Assembly: GCA_963743015.1 (NCBI GenBank)
Contig: CAVUOD010000007.1
Span: forward strand, 154,349-218,348
Direction: 5' to 3'
From: CAVSRC01 sp963743015
Lineage (GTDB): Bacteria > Pseudomonadota > Alphaproteobacteria > Rhizobiales > Kaistiaceae
Length of the DNA stretch: 64,000 nucleotides
Both the position numbers and the translations under genes were made by a program. Shown piece by piece: positions 56,658 through 64,000 of this stretch. The notes beneath the pieces are model-generated. The model had not been told where the DNA came from, did no database searches, and saw nothing but the letters and a program-made list of their open reading frames with translations. Position 1 is the stretch's first letter, and the number at the start of each line of letters is the position of its first letter.

Positions 56658-59489
56658 ATGCGGCGCTGGTTTCTTAGCTACAATTCGCAAGACCTCCCGC
56701 TTGTCCGGGCCTTCGAGGCAGCGCTTCGCAATCTGGACGCCGACGCTCACATCTTCTTCGCGCCACGCAGCCTGCGCGCCGGCGGCTATTGGCTGCCCGA
56801 ACTCGCCAAGGAAATTGCCGAGGCCACTGCCTTCGTCCTGCTGGTCGGCGAGAAAGGCGTCGGTGCGTGGCAAGTGCCGGAATACTACGAGGCCATCGAT
56901 CGCCGCGTGAAGGAGCCCGGTTTCCCGATTGTGCTGGTCCTGCTCAACGGCCAACCGGCTCCCGGTCTTCCGTTCCTCCGGCAACTGCACTGGATCGTCA
57001 CCCCGGAGCCGGCAGCCGCGGCCAGCCTTGGCAAGCTGCTCGACGCTGCCGCCGGCGACGGAACCCGGCCAGGCGAATTATGGCGCTACGTGGCACCCTA
57101 TCGCGGCCTTGCCGCGATGGAAGAGAAAGACAGCGACTACTTTTTCGGTCGCGAACACGAAACGATCGAAATCCTCGCGGCGCTCGCCGGAACGCCCGAG
57201 AAGCTGTCGATCCTCCTCGGCAACTCCGGTGTGGGCAAGTCATCCCTCGCCCAAGCCGGCGTCCTTGCCGCGCTCAAGCGGCAAGGATGGCCGGACGGGG
57301 CGACGGATGCCGGCGAATGGCCGCATGCATTCAGCGAAAGTCGCCGCTGGTGTTTCCTGTCCATGCGCCCGGGCGCGGAACCACTGCGCGCGCTGGTCGA
57401 AGTGTTCCTTGAAACGTGGCAGCTCGACCGCACTAGCACCGAATGGCCCATACGCCGGGCCGAGTGGTGCGAGGCCCTGCTCAACGGCAGGCTTACCCTC
57501 GGCGATCTGATCGATCAGACCGCCCGCCGCCACGCGGAACTGCAGCATCCCGAACCGTTGGCTTTCCTGCTCTATATCGATCAGGGCGAAGAGCTCTACG
57601 TGCGCGCAGATATCCAGCAGCGTGCCCGTTTCTCGGCGCTGCTGGCCGAAGCCCTGGAGAAGCGCCGCCTGCACGCCATGATGAGCCTGCGCGCCGATTT
57701 CTTCGGCGAGCTGCAGGCCGACGAACCGCTCTACCGTGTCCATCGCCAGATCAGCGTGCCGCCACTGCGCGAGAGCCAGATTCGTGCAGTCGTCAGCCGC
57801 CCGGCCGAGCTCCTCGCCGCACGATTCGAAACAGAACGGATCGCCGAAACCATCGCCCGCCGGACCGCGGAGGACTCGACGCAGGACGCTGGAGCGCTCC
57901 CGCTGCTCTCCTACCTGCTCGACGACATGTGGACCCAGATGGTCGAGCGCGGCGACGGCATCCTGCGGCTACCGGAACAGGCGTTCGAACTCGGCGGCGT
58001 GCTGGTCGGGCGCGCCGAGTCCTTCATCGCCAGCCATCCGGATTCCGTTGAAAAGCTGCGGAGCATCTTCACGCTCAAGCTGGCGACGGTGCGCGAGGAC
58101 GGGGAGCCGACGCGCCGCAGTGCACGACGCTCCGAGTTTTCCGACGAGGAGTGGCGGCTGGTCAGCGATCTCGCGGACCACCCCTATCGTCTGTTGATCA
58201 CGGCAACGCTCAACGATGGGTCGGACGACGCCGGCTCCAGCGGCGCCGCGACCTCGTCCCCGAGTGAGACCCATGCTGAGGTGGCCCACGAGGCGATCTT
58301 CCGCCGGTGGACCAGGCTGCGCGAATGGATCGCTGGCGAGCGCGAGTTCCTGGCATGGCGCAGCCAGCTTGAGACGGCGCGGCGTGCGTGGGCTGCAACA
58401 CCCGAGCAGTTGCGGCCGGGCGCCCTGCTCATGGGCCTGTCGCTGTTCCAGGCACAAAAGTGGCTGGCGAAGCGGGCGGACGACATCGCGCCGGCCGATC
58501 GGGACTTCATCATCGTCAGCCACAAGACGGCCGATCGGCAGCGCCTTAGGGTCCGGATGGCGCTGGGGGCGCTGGCCGCGGTCATCCTTGTTGGGCTCGT
58601 CGGCTGGATGAACGAACGTGCGATCCGGGAGACCTGGCGCTGGATGATGGTCGTGCGGCCCTACATGGTATCGGATGTCCGGCCGCACGTACTGACCGCC
58701 GAAGCTGAGCACGCGCTGAAGCCCGGCGACAGTTTCCGTGAGTGCGCCGGCGCCTGTCCCGAGATGGTGGTCGTCCCGCCGGGTTCCTTCGTCATGGGAT
58801 CGCCGGCCGACGAGTCGGGCCACAGCGCCAACGAGAGCCCGCAGCATCAGGTGACCTTCGCCCGGCCGCTCGCTGTTTCGCGCTTCGAGGTGACATTCGC
58901 GGACTGGGACGCTTGCGCCACCTATGGCGATTGCCGCGCCACGGTCCGCGAGAACGGCTGGGGCCGCGAGAAGCAGCCGGTGATCGATGTCACCTGGGAT
59001 GACGCCAAGCGCTATGTGGCCTGGCTGAGCAGAATGACGGGCCGCAACTACCGACTGCTGTCCGAAACCGAATGGGAATACGCGGCCCGGGCTGGATCTG
59101 AGACCGCCTATAGCTGGGGCAACGATGTCGGCCAGGCTCGGGCCAACTGCAACGGCTGTGGCAGCCAATGGGACGCGGTGAAACCGGCGCCGGTGGGATC
59201 GTTCGCGCCGAACGCTTTCGGTCTCTACGACATGCACGGCAATGTCTGGGAATGGGTCGAGGATTGCTACCACGCAACCTATGACGGCGCGCCGAACGAT
59301 GGAACGGCATGGCGAGATGGCGGCGAGTGCGACCGGCCGGTCATCCGCGGTGGGTCCTTCAACGCGGCCCCACGGAACATCCGCTCGGGCTTGCGCGGAA
59401 GAGGACCGACCGGCGGCAAGGCAAACGATATCGGCTTCCGGGTGGCGCGGACGATTGCCGCCGCCGCCGATCCCAGCCATGGGCGCTGA
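56658..59489 (+). CDS. TIR-STAND NTPase-TM-FGE multidomain protein
   Basis: The 943-residue protein has four parts. Residues 1-135 are a TIR domain (RRWFLSYNSQDLPLVRAFE; WQVPEYYEA with E75 as the likely catalytic Glu). A STAND-type ATPase (novel STAND group) covers about 155-460, with Walker A GNSGVGKS at 188-195 and Walker B LAFLLYIDQGEE at 301-312. One TM helix sits at 633-651. The C-terminal FGE-sulfatase/C-type-lectin-like domain covers 698-935 (MVVVPPGSFVMGSP, VSRFEVTFADWDACA, MHGNVWEWVEDCYH). The FGE part lacks an obvious catalytic cysteine pair, so it probably binds a ligand. The layout suggests a membrane-anchored immune sensor: ligand binding outside, ATPase switch, TIR NADase effector. 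No partner gene is adjacent. Confidence 0.87.
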   Translation: MRRWFLSYNSQDLPLVRAFEAALRNLDADAHIFFAPRSLRAGGYWLPELAKEIAEATAFVLLVGEKGVGAWQVPEYYEAIDRRVKEPGFPIVLVLLNGQPAPGLPFLRQLHWIVTPEPAAAASLGKLLDAAAGDGTRPGELWRYVAPYRGLAAMEEKDSDYFFGREHETIEILAALAGTPEKLSILLGNSGVGKSSLAQAGVLAALKRQGWPDGATDAGEWPHAFSESRRWCFLSMRPGAEPLRALVEVFLETWQLDRTSTEWPIRRAEWCEALLNGRLTLGDLIDQTARRHAELQHPEPLAFLLYIDQGEELYVRADIQQRARFSALLAEALEKRRLHAMMSLRADFFGELQADEPLYRVHRQISVPPLRESQIRAVVSRPAELLAARFETERIAETIARRTAEDSTQDAGALPLLSYLLDDMWTQMVERGDGILRLPEQAFELGGVLVGRAESFIASHPDSVEKLRSIFTLKLATVREDGEPTRRSARRSEFSDEEWRLVSDLADHPYRLLITATLNDGSDDAGSSGAATSSPSETHAEVAHEAIFRRWTRLREWIAGEREFLAWRSQLETARRAWAATPEQLRPGALLMGLSLFQAQKWLAKRADDIAPADRDFIIVSHKTADRQRLRVRMALGALAAVILVGLVGWMNERAIRETWRWMMVVRPYMVSDVRPHVLTAEAEHALKPGDSFRECAGACPEMVVVPPGSFVMGSPADESGHSANESPQHQVTFARPLAVSRFEVTFADWDACATYGDCRATVRENGWGREKQPVIDVTWDDAKRYVAWLSRMTGRNYRLLSETEWEYAARAGSETAYSWGNDVGQARANCNGCGSQWDAVKPAPVGSFAPNAFGLYDMHGNVWEWVEDCYHATYDGAPNDGTAWRDGGECDRPVIRGGSFNAAPRNIRSGLRGRGPTGGKANDIGFRVARTIAAAADPSHGR

Positions 59490-59974
59490 GGCCGGGCACG
59501 AGAAGCGCTCCGCTTTTTTCCGCCACGCACCGCGATCGATGAGCAAGGTCAGAGATTCTCCTTGCCGGGCGAGATTCTACGGCGGGCCGCAGCGAACGGT
59601 GAGCATCGCGACGCCGGTGCACAGTTCGATGAGCGGAAGGTCTTCGCCAAATCGCGCGAGGCGCCCGTCCGTGCCATTCAGGCCGTTCGCGACATGGTCC
59701 GCATCGCAGCAATATCGCGGTAGCAGGAGGCCGCCCGGGGAAACTTCCGAGCCCTGCGCATCACGATGGCCCCGCAGCCGCTACCTTGTGTAGCGGCTGC
59801 GCCAGCATCCCGATTGCGCATCGCTCAAGAAAGAGCGCGTTCGCCTTGTTGCGATTGATGGCTTCTCAGATCTTCGATCGCCTAAGCATCGCCGAAGGAA
59901 CGACCAAGAAAGCCGCCCCAACGAAGACGCCATTGTATACGCCGGCGCTATGACCGAAGACGAATCGAGAAAGA
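59490..59974. other. Intergenic region with a hairpin at 59774-59800
   Basis: About 485 bases contain no gene I can support. GCAGCCGCTAC-CTTGT-GTAGCGGCTGC at 59774-59800 is a perfect 11-bp hairpin with a 5-base loop and no T-tract. A translated stretch near 59620-59710 (DERKVFAKSREAPVRA) has some protein-like character but no start and no recognisable family. This may be a decayed gene. Confidence 0.4.
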
Positions 59975-60979
59975 CTAAGCGGAGGCGGCCTCCGTGAGTA
60001 CCACTTCGGTGATCTTGCTGTCGTCCTCGATACTGCGGACCGCAGAAATTCCCTTCTTCTTCAGTGTCGCGTGATATTCGCGCACCGCCTCCAGCGGCCG
60101 GATCTTCCCGTCCGCCACCAGCCGCATGAAGTGCACGATGTCCGTCTGGCTTTCCGCCAGATTGATCTTGCGGCCGAAGAGCGCGACGCGCGCGCCGTAT
60201 TTCTCCGCCTGGTGGATGAGTTCGAACGTGTCTCGGTTGGTCCCCGCGCCACCGCCGAGCACGCCGACAACGAGTTGCGGATCGTACGAGACCAACTCTT
60301 CCAACGCCTTCGGCCCGTTATACGGGTACTTCAGGAACTGCGGCCGCTTCTCCTTGAGGACGCCCGACAACGACCGCACCAGACAGTCATTGACATACTG
60401 GCCGATCATTTCCGGTGGGATGCCCAACTCGATGTTGGGATTGAACACCTCGAGGAAGTATTTGATGCCGTTCGCCGCAGCATCTTCGCGGAATTCCGCG
60501 AAGGCTTCCAGAGACCTCAGATCCGCATCGAGATTGTTGACGAAAGTGACCGAGTAGAGCGCCAGGTCAGTCAGCTTCGCCTTGGCGATGTCCTTCAGAA
60601 CCGGCGTGCGGAATGGGCGCGACGGGCCAAGCTTGCCGTAGCCGTTCGGTCGCGCACCCCAGATATCGCTGGTGTCGTTGCCGCGGAAGGCGGGCTTGAC
60701 GGCGCTGTTCTTGAATACGCCCGCCTCGGTCAACAGTTCGAGGTTCGACGCCGAAACCAGCATGATGTCGAGTTCGTCCTGGCGCACGATCTCGGCAATG
60801 ACATCAAGGAATTCGCGCCGCGTGCGGAACCGCACCTGCTGGCCCTTCTCGTTCCGGATCGGCCCGGTGGCAGGGATCGGGTTGGACATGTCCCCGTCCT
60901 TCGCGTCGGCGATGATGAAGTCGCCAGGGGCGTAATTCCCGGCGCGGATCTTGGCGAGTTTCGTGTCAAGGCGGTACAT
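59975..60979 (-). CDS. Class I aldolase-like TIM-barrel protein
   Basis: The 334-residue protein has alternating strands and helices of a TIM barrel. A probable Schiff-base lysine is K217 in QFLKYPYNGPKAL, followed by VVGVLGGGAGTNRDTFELIHQAEKYGARVALFGRKI, which looks like the phosphate-binding end of a DeoC/LacD/FbaB-type aldolase. I infer a class I aldolase for a phosphorylated sugar, but cannot name the substrate. AAGGAAA precedes the ATG at 60979. It is the last gene of the importer-kinase operon, 113 bases after the ATPase gene. No lesion is seen. Confidence 0.7.
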   Translation of the reverse strand: MYRLDTKLAKIRAGNYAPGDFIIADAKDGDMSNPIPATGPIRNEKGQQVRFRTRREFLDVIAEIVRQDELDIMLVSASNLELLTEAGVFKNSAVKPAFRGNDTSDIWGARPNGYGKLGPSRPFRTPVLKDIAKAKLTDLALYSVTFVNNLDADLRSLEAFAEFREDAAANGIKYFLEVFNPNIELGIPPEMIGQYVNDCLVRSLSGVLKEKRPQFLKYPYNGPKALEELVSYDPQLVVGVLGGGAGTNRDTFELIHQAEKYGARVALFGRKINLAESQTDIVHFMRLVADGKIRPLEAVREYHATLKKKGISAVRSIEDDSKITEVVLTEAASA

Positions 60980-61092
60980 TGCGATTTCCTTGGTTTATCG
61001 GCGCGGACCGCGCCGGGAGGAGCCGGAGAGAGATGAACGGAGTGGGAAAAGCGCGCCGAGGGCCCTGCCTCCGGCACCCGTGGTGCAGCAGG

Positions 61093-62181
61093 TCATGGCA
61101 GGCCGCCAGCTATCCGAAGACCGGCGGCGTCGAACAGATGTACGCCGGAGGCTGCGGCGTCGAAGCGCACCAAATCGCCGATATTCGCACGATAACCGCC
61201 GGGCAGTTGGACCACGACCGGCTCGTCCGCGTCGCGCGCGACGTACAACATCGTCAGGCCACCGAGATATTCGACCAGGCGCACGACTCCTGAAAGGACG
61301 CCGCCCGTTGCAGGCATCAGGGCTTCCGGACGGACGCCGACTTGGACGCGAGACCCGAGTGGCAGTGATATCGGACCTGAAGCGACCGTAAGCTGGTCGC
61401 CGCCCGCCAACGCCACGGTGACTTGGCCGTCGCGCGCGCCCGCCACATGTCCCTGAAGAATGTTCATTTGCGGCGAACCGATGAAGCGCGCCACAAAGAT
61501 ATTCAGCGGCTTGTTGTATAGCTCCACTGGCGTAGCACACTGTTCAATCTTGCCATTGTTGAGAACAGCGATCTTCTGCGCCATCGTCATCGCCTCGACT
61601 TGGTCGTGCGTGACGTAAACCATCGTTGCCGCGAGCCGGTTGTGGAGTTCGGCGAGTTCGACACGCATCTGCACACGGAGTGCCGCGTCCAGATTGGAAA
61701 GAGGCTCGTCGAACAGAAACACCGCAGGATCGCGCACGATCGCCCGGCCCATCGCGACGCGCTGGCGTTGGCCGCCGGAAAGCTCGCGCGGCTTTCGCTC
61801 AAGCAGGTCGCCGAGGCCGAGAATGAGGGCGGCGCGCTGGATCTTCGCGTCCGCTTCGGCACGCGGCGCCCGCGCCAATTTGAGCGAAAATCCCAAATTC
61901 TCGCGCACAGTCATGTGCGGATAGAGCGCATAGCTCTGGAACACCATCGCGATGTTGCGTTCCTTGGGCGAAAAGTCATTGACGACCTCGCCGCCGATTG
62001 ACACTTCCCCGCTGTTGATCGTCTCTAGCCCGGCGACCATGCGCAGAAGGGTCGACTTGCCGCAGCCCGATGGGCCCACGAGCACCACGAACTCCCCGTC
62101 GCCGATCTCAAGATCGACGTCTTGGATAACTCGCACCGCCCCGAAAGACTTAACCACGCCACGCAGGCTGACAGCCGCCAT
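61093..62181 (-). CDS. Sugar ABC importer ATPase (MalK/UgpC type)
   Basis: The 362-residue ATPase has Walker A GPSGCGKST, Q-loop MVFQSYALYP, signature LSGGQRQR, Walker B VFLFDEPLSNLD and H-loop VTHDQVEAMT. A C-terminal OB-like regulatory domain (RPEALMPATGG onwards) is typical of the MalK/UgpC family and may bind a regulator. The ATG at 62181 has GGAG 8 bases upstream and lies just after the kinase stop. It could also serve the ATPase-less importer at 41.3-44.6 kb, although this is only a guess. It appears intact. Confidence 0.92.
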   Translation of the reverse strand: MAAVSLRGVVKSFGAVRVIQDVDLEIGDGEFVVLVGPSGCGKSTLLRMVAGLETINSGEVSIGGEVVNDFSPKERNIAMVFQSYALYPHMTVRENLGFSLKLARAPRAEADAKIQRAALILGLGDLLERKPRELSGGQRQRVAMGRAIVRDPAVFLFDEPLSNLDAALRVQMRVELAELHNRLAATMVYVTHDQVEAMTMAQKIAVLNNGKIEQCATPVELYNKPLNIFVARFIGSPQMNILQGHVAGARDGQVTVALAGGDQLTVASGPISLPLGSRVQVGVRPEALMPATGGVLSGVVRLVEYLGGLTMLYVARDADEPVVVQLPGGYRANIGDLVRFDAAASGVHLFDAAGLRIAGGLP

Positions 62182-62183
62182 GA

Positions 62184-63569
62184 TCAACTCCGCATCTTGT
62201 TCGCGGCGAAACCACCGGACGACCGATCGCCCGGGTTCATGCCCACGTCGGAAAGGGTCAGAAAGTCAGAGAGATTGGCCAGCACCGTCGCCCGCTTTGG
62301 TGCGGCGTGGACAAGCATGGTGCCGGCGGTGAACGTGTCGCCAAGGCCGAGGGTCGAAACAGGATCGTCGAGGTGAGGCGCCGCGCAGCAGACGAGGTGC
62401 CATCCCGATTCCGGCTGCTTTGAAATGGGCGCGTACGGCGGACGGGAGAACGCGGCTGCCGAAGGCGGATGCGGCCGGGCGACGGGCCTGCCGGCTTCGG
62501 CGCGCGCTGAGGCCAACAGGCATCCCATAGCGAGCGCATCCAGTTCGCGCTCGGGATCCTCGCGCGTCAATGCGAGTGCCCAGGTATCGGCGTGAACGAC
62601 GACGCGAGAAAGGCCCTGGCGCTCCGCGAAAGCACGCATTTGGGCCTCCAGGGACGCGGGCTCCAGGTGGATCGAGCGCAGTTCGTTGAAATTGAGCCCG
62701 ATCGATGTCAGCGACCCGGTCATTCTTCGCAGCGTCGCATCAAGCGCGCCGGGCAAGGGATACTCGCCAAGTTCGAGATGTACCGTTATCCCCGCCTGCT
62801 TCCACGCAAGCGCGAATGAAGCCATGAACTCCAGCGCCCGCGGCAATTGTTCAGCACCGACACCATTCGGGCTCGAGAGCATAGCGGCTCCTGCCTCGGC
62901 CCCCAGCGCCCGGCCGTAGCGCTCGAACATCGCGTCGTATTCGATGTCCTCCTCGGCGAAGCGGACAATTATTCGCGTCGAACGCGTCGGCGTGAAATCG
63001 GGAAGCGGCCGTCCGGCAGTGTATTCGACGATATAGTGGGCCAGCTTCCCAGCGCCGAACGGGCGTACATCTCCAGCGGAGACGAACGCTCCACCCCTGC
63101 CAAGCAATTCGACGGCCGGGTGCAAGAGGGCAAGCTGCCCGACGCTTCGGTCCTCGAGCGCCATCACCGCGGGCGCGCCGAGAAGAGCCAGAGAGCAGGC
63201 GGCCTGCGCAGACGCGCCGCCGATCAAGATCTCATCAGGCTTTACGAACGGATCGAGAAATTCTGGTCCGTCCGGCCAGTCAATCTGCACCTCGCCGCCG
63301 CGCCCAGCGCGGACCCTCGCCATGAGCTCGTCAAAAAGGACGCGCCCTGTGGGTTCGCGCTTCAGCACCGGTGCCATGGCATGAAGGTCGACCCGCTTGT
63401 CGATGCAAGCCGCAAAGCCGGTCACGAGACGCCTGGCCGTGCCAGCAAAGTCAGGCACCGCCCTGGCGAGCGCGTCGAACGCGCTTCGCCAAATCGCCTC
63501 GGCGTCGGAATCGCGTCCGTCGCCATTCCTTGCTAGATCGCCGGTCAAGTCGTTTCCTCGCTGGTGCAT
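62184..63569 (-). CDS. ADP-dependent phosphofructokinase/glucokinase family sugar kinase
   Basis: The 461-residue protein has the ribokinase-like fold of the ADP-dependent kinase family. Visible marks are GFAACIDKRVDLHA near residue 50, IGGASAQAACSLALLG, the family motif SIGLNFNELRS, and the catalytic loop GLGDTFTAG with D411 as base. Family members use ADP, not ATP, and are best known from archaea. Bacterial members are rare. The kinase sits between a sugar importer permease and its ATPase and upstream of a class I aldolase, so it likely phosphorylates the imported sugar. The start is uncertain: ATG 63569 or TTG 63548 with a better GAGGAAA site. Confidence 0.75.
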   Translation of the reverse strand: MHQRGNDLTGDLARNGDGRDSDAEAIWRSAFDALARAVPDFAGTARRLVTGFAACIDKRVDLHAMAPVLKREPTGRVLFDELMARVRAGRGGEVQIDWPDGPEFLDPFVKPDEILIGGASAQAACSLALLGAPAVMALEDRSVGQLALLHPAVELLGRGGAFVSAGDVRPFGAGKLAHYIVEYTAGRPLPDFTPTRSTRIIVRFAEEDIEYDAMFERYGRALGAEAGAAMLSSPNGVGAEQLPRALEFMASFALAWKQAGITVHLELGEYPLPGALDATLRRMTGSLTSIGLNFNELRSIHLEPASLEAQMRAFAERQGLSRVVVHADTWALALTREDPERELDALAMGCLLASARAEAGRPVARPHPPSAAAFSRPPYAPISKQPESGWHLVCCAAPHLDDPVSTLGLGDTFTAGTMLVHAAPKRATVLANLSDFLTLSDVGMNPGDRSSGGFAANKMRS

Positions 63570-63627
63570 CGCCGCAAAATCACGATTGCCGCAGCAGGCC
63601 CCGATGTGAGAGGGAGCGCGAACATGG

Positions 63628-64000
63628 CTATGCCTTTACCGATCCAGCTGTCATGCCGGCGAGGAAGTAACGTTGCGCGAGCAGATAGATGAGCAGAAGG
63701 GGAAGTGATCCGAGCACGCTCATCGCCATCATCTGGTTCCATTCGAACGCGTGCTGGCCCATGAGCAACTCGATACCGATCGGAACGGTTCTCATGTCCA
63801 TCGATTTGGTCAAAGTCAGCGCGAACAGGAATTCGTTCCACGCCAGCAGAAACGTGTAGACCGCCGTCGCGACGATGCCTGGCACCGACAAAGGGACAAT
63901 TACGCGCCACAAGGCCGTCCAGCTCGTGCCGCCATCGGCCAAGACCGCCTCGTCGAGTTCGCGCGGTAGCGTGTTCAGATACCCCGTCAACAACAGGATG
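63628..64000 (-). CDS. Sugar ABC importer permease (MalG type), cut by window end
   Basis: Only the C-terminal 120 or so residues are in the window. The gene continues beyond the right edge. The EAA coupling motif ELDEAVLADGGTSWTALWRVIVPLSVPG is clear, three membrane helices follow, and the tail QRYFLAGMTAGSVKA is typical of MalG-type permeases. The stop (TAG) lies at 63628, and the ADP-kinase gene starts 58 bases later in the same direction. It would form the importer with a MalF-type permease and binding protein expected to lie upstream, outside the window, and with the ATPase at 61093. Confidence 0.88.
   Translation of the reverse strand, partial: ILLLTGYLNTLPRELDEAVLADGGTSWTALWRVIVPLSVPGIVATAVYTFLLAWNEFLFALTLTKSMDMRTVPIGIELLMGQHAFEWNQMMAMSVLGSLPLLLIYLLAQRYFLAGMTAGSVKA

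Noticed and set aside
54549..56990. Open frame of 813 codons on the minus strand opposite the aldehyde dehydrogenase
   Set aside because: The plus strand encodes an intact aldehyde dehydrogenase with its catalytic residues. The minus frame has only low-complexity shadow composition.

Overview
The window is high-GC alphaproteobacterial DNA, most likely from the Hyphomicrobiales (Rhizobiales). The support is a methionine synthase split into two genes behind an ArsR-methyltransferase (SahR-type) regulator, an EttA/CspA/MetF complement of rhizobial type, DUF2277 and other small alphaproteobacterial proteins, and abundant NitT/TauT- and MalFG-type ABC importers. I see no rRNA, tRNA, CRISPR array, transposase or phage gene.

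Layout. 0-12.4 kb is mixed housekeeping, mostly on the minus strand: a secreted beta-propeller/OB-fold pair, fatty acid desaturase, cold-shock protein, CDF metal exporter, a 27-residue membrane peptide, TrkH (frameshifted), a broken SDR, pirin, an orphan ParA, a secreted protease (frameshifted), and a broken MBL-fold gene that meets a partial DUF2277 gene at a 13-C tract. 12.5-18.9 kb is a methionine regulon, sahR-metF-[phd-vapC]-metH1-metH2, with a toxin-antitoxin module inside it. 19.0-20.8 kb holds an ArsR regulator and a DAHP synthase behind an aromatic-rich leader peptide and terminator (attenuator). 20.9-29.9 kb is accessory: a TIR-TM-propeller protein, a SulP transporter with STAS and cNMP domains, trans-aconitate methyltransferase, a diguanylate cyclase, an EVE-domain protein and two decayed HigBA-type modules. 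30.4-39.6 kb returns to core functions: EttA, lipoprotein, cupredoxin, APC permease, FAD reductase, an orphan Rieske subunit and a PMA-type proton ATPase.

39.9-56.4 kb is a large carbohydrate-acid catabolic locus. It has two BNR/sialidase-like proteins, a MalFG-type importer without its own ATPase, two aldehyde dehydrogenases, a GlxA-type regulator, a DapA-family lyase, a two-gene UxaA-type dehydratase, a complete NitT/TauT-type importer and an Ldh2-type dehydrogenase. Together these suggest import, oxidation, dehydration and retro-aldol cleavage of an unidentified hydroxy or sugar acid. 56.7-59.5 kb is a single large TIR-STAND NTPase-TM-FGE protein, a candidate defence/conflict sensor. 60-64 kb is a second sugar operon (minus strand): importer permease (cut by the window end), an ADP-dependent-type sugar kinase, a UgpC-type ATPase and a class I aldolase.

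Many otherwise recognisable genes carry single-base indels, mostly +1. They cluster at 5.9-11.5 kb and 40.7-43.7 kb. Sequencing or assembly error is a serious alternative to genuine decay, so genes marked pseudogene here should be read as frameshifted in this sequence.
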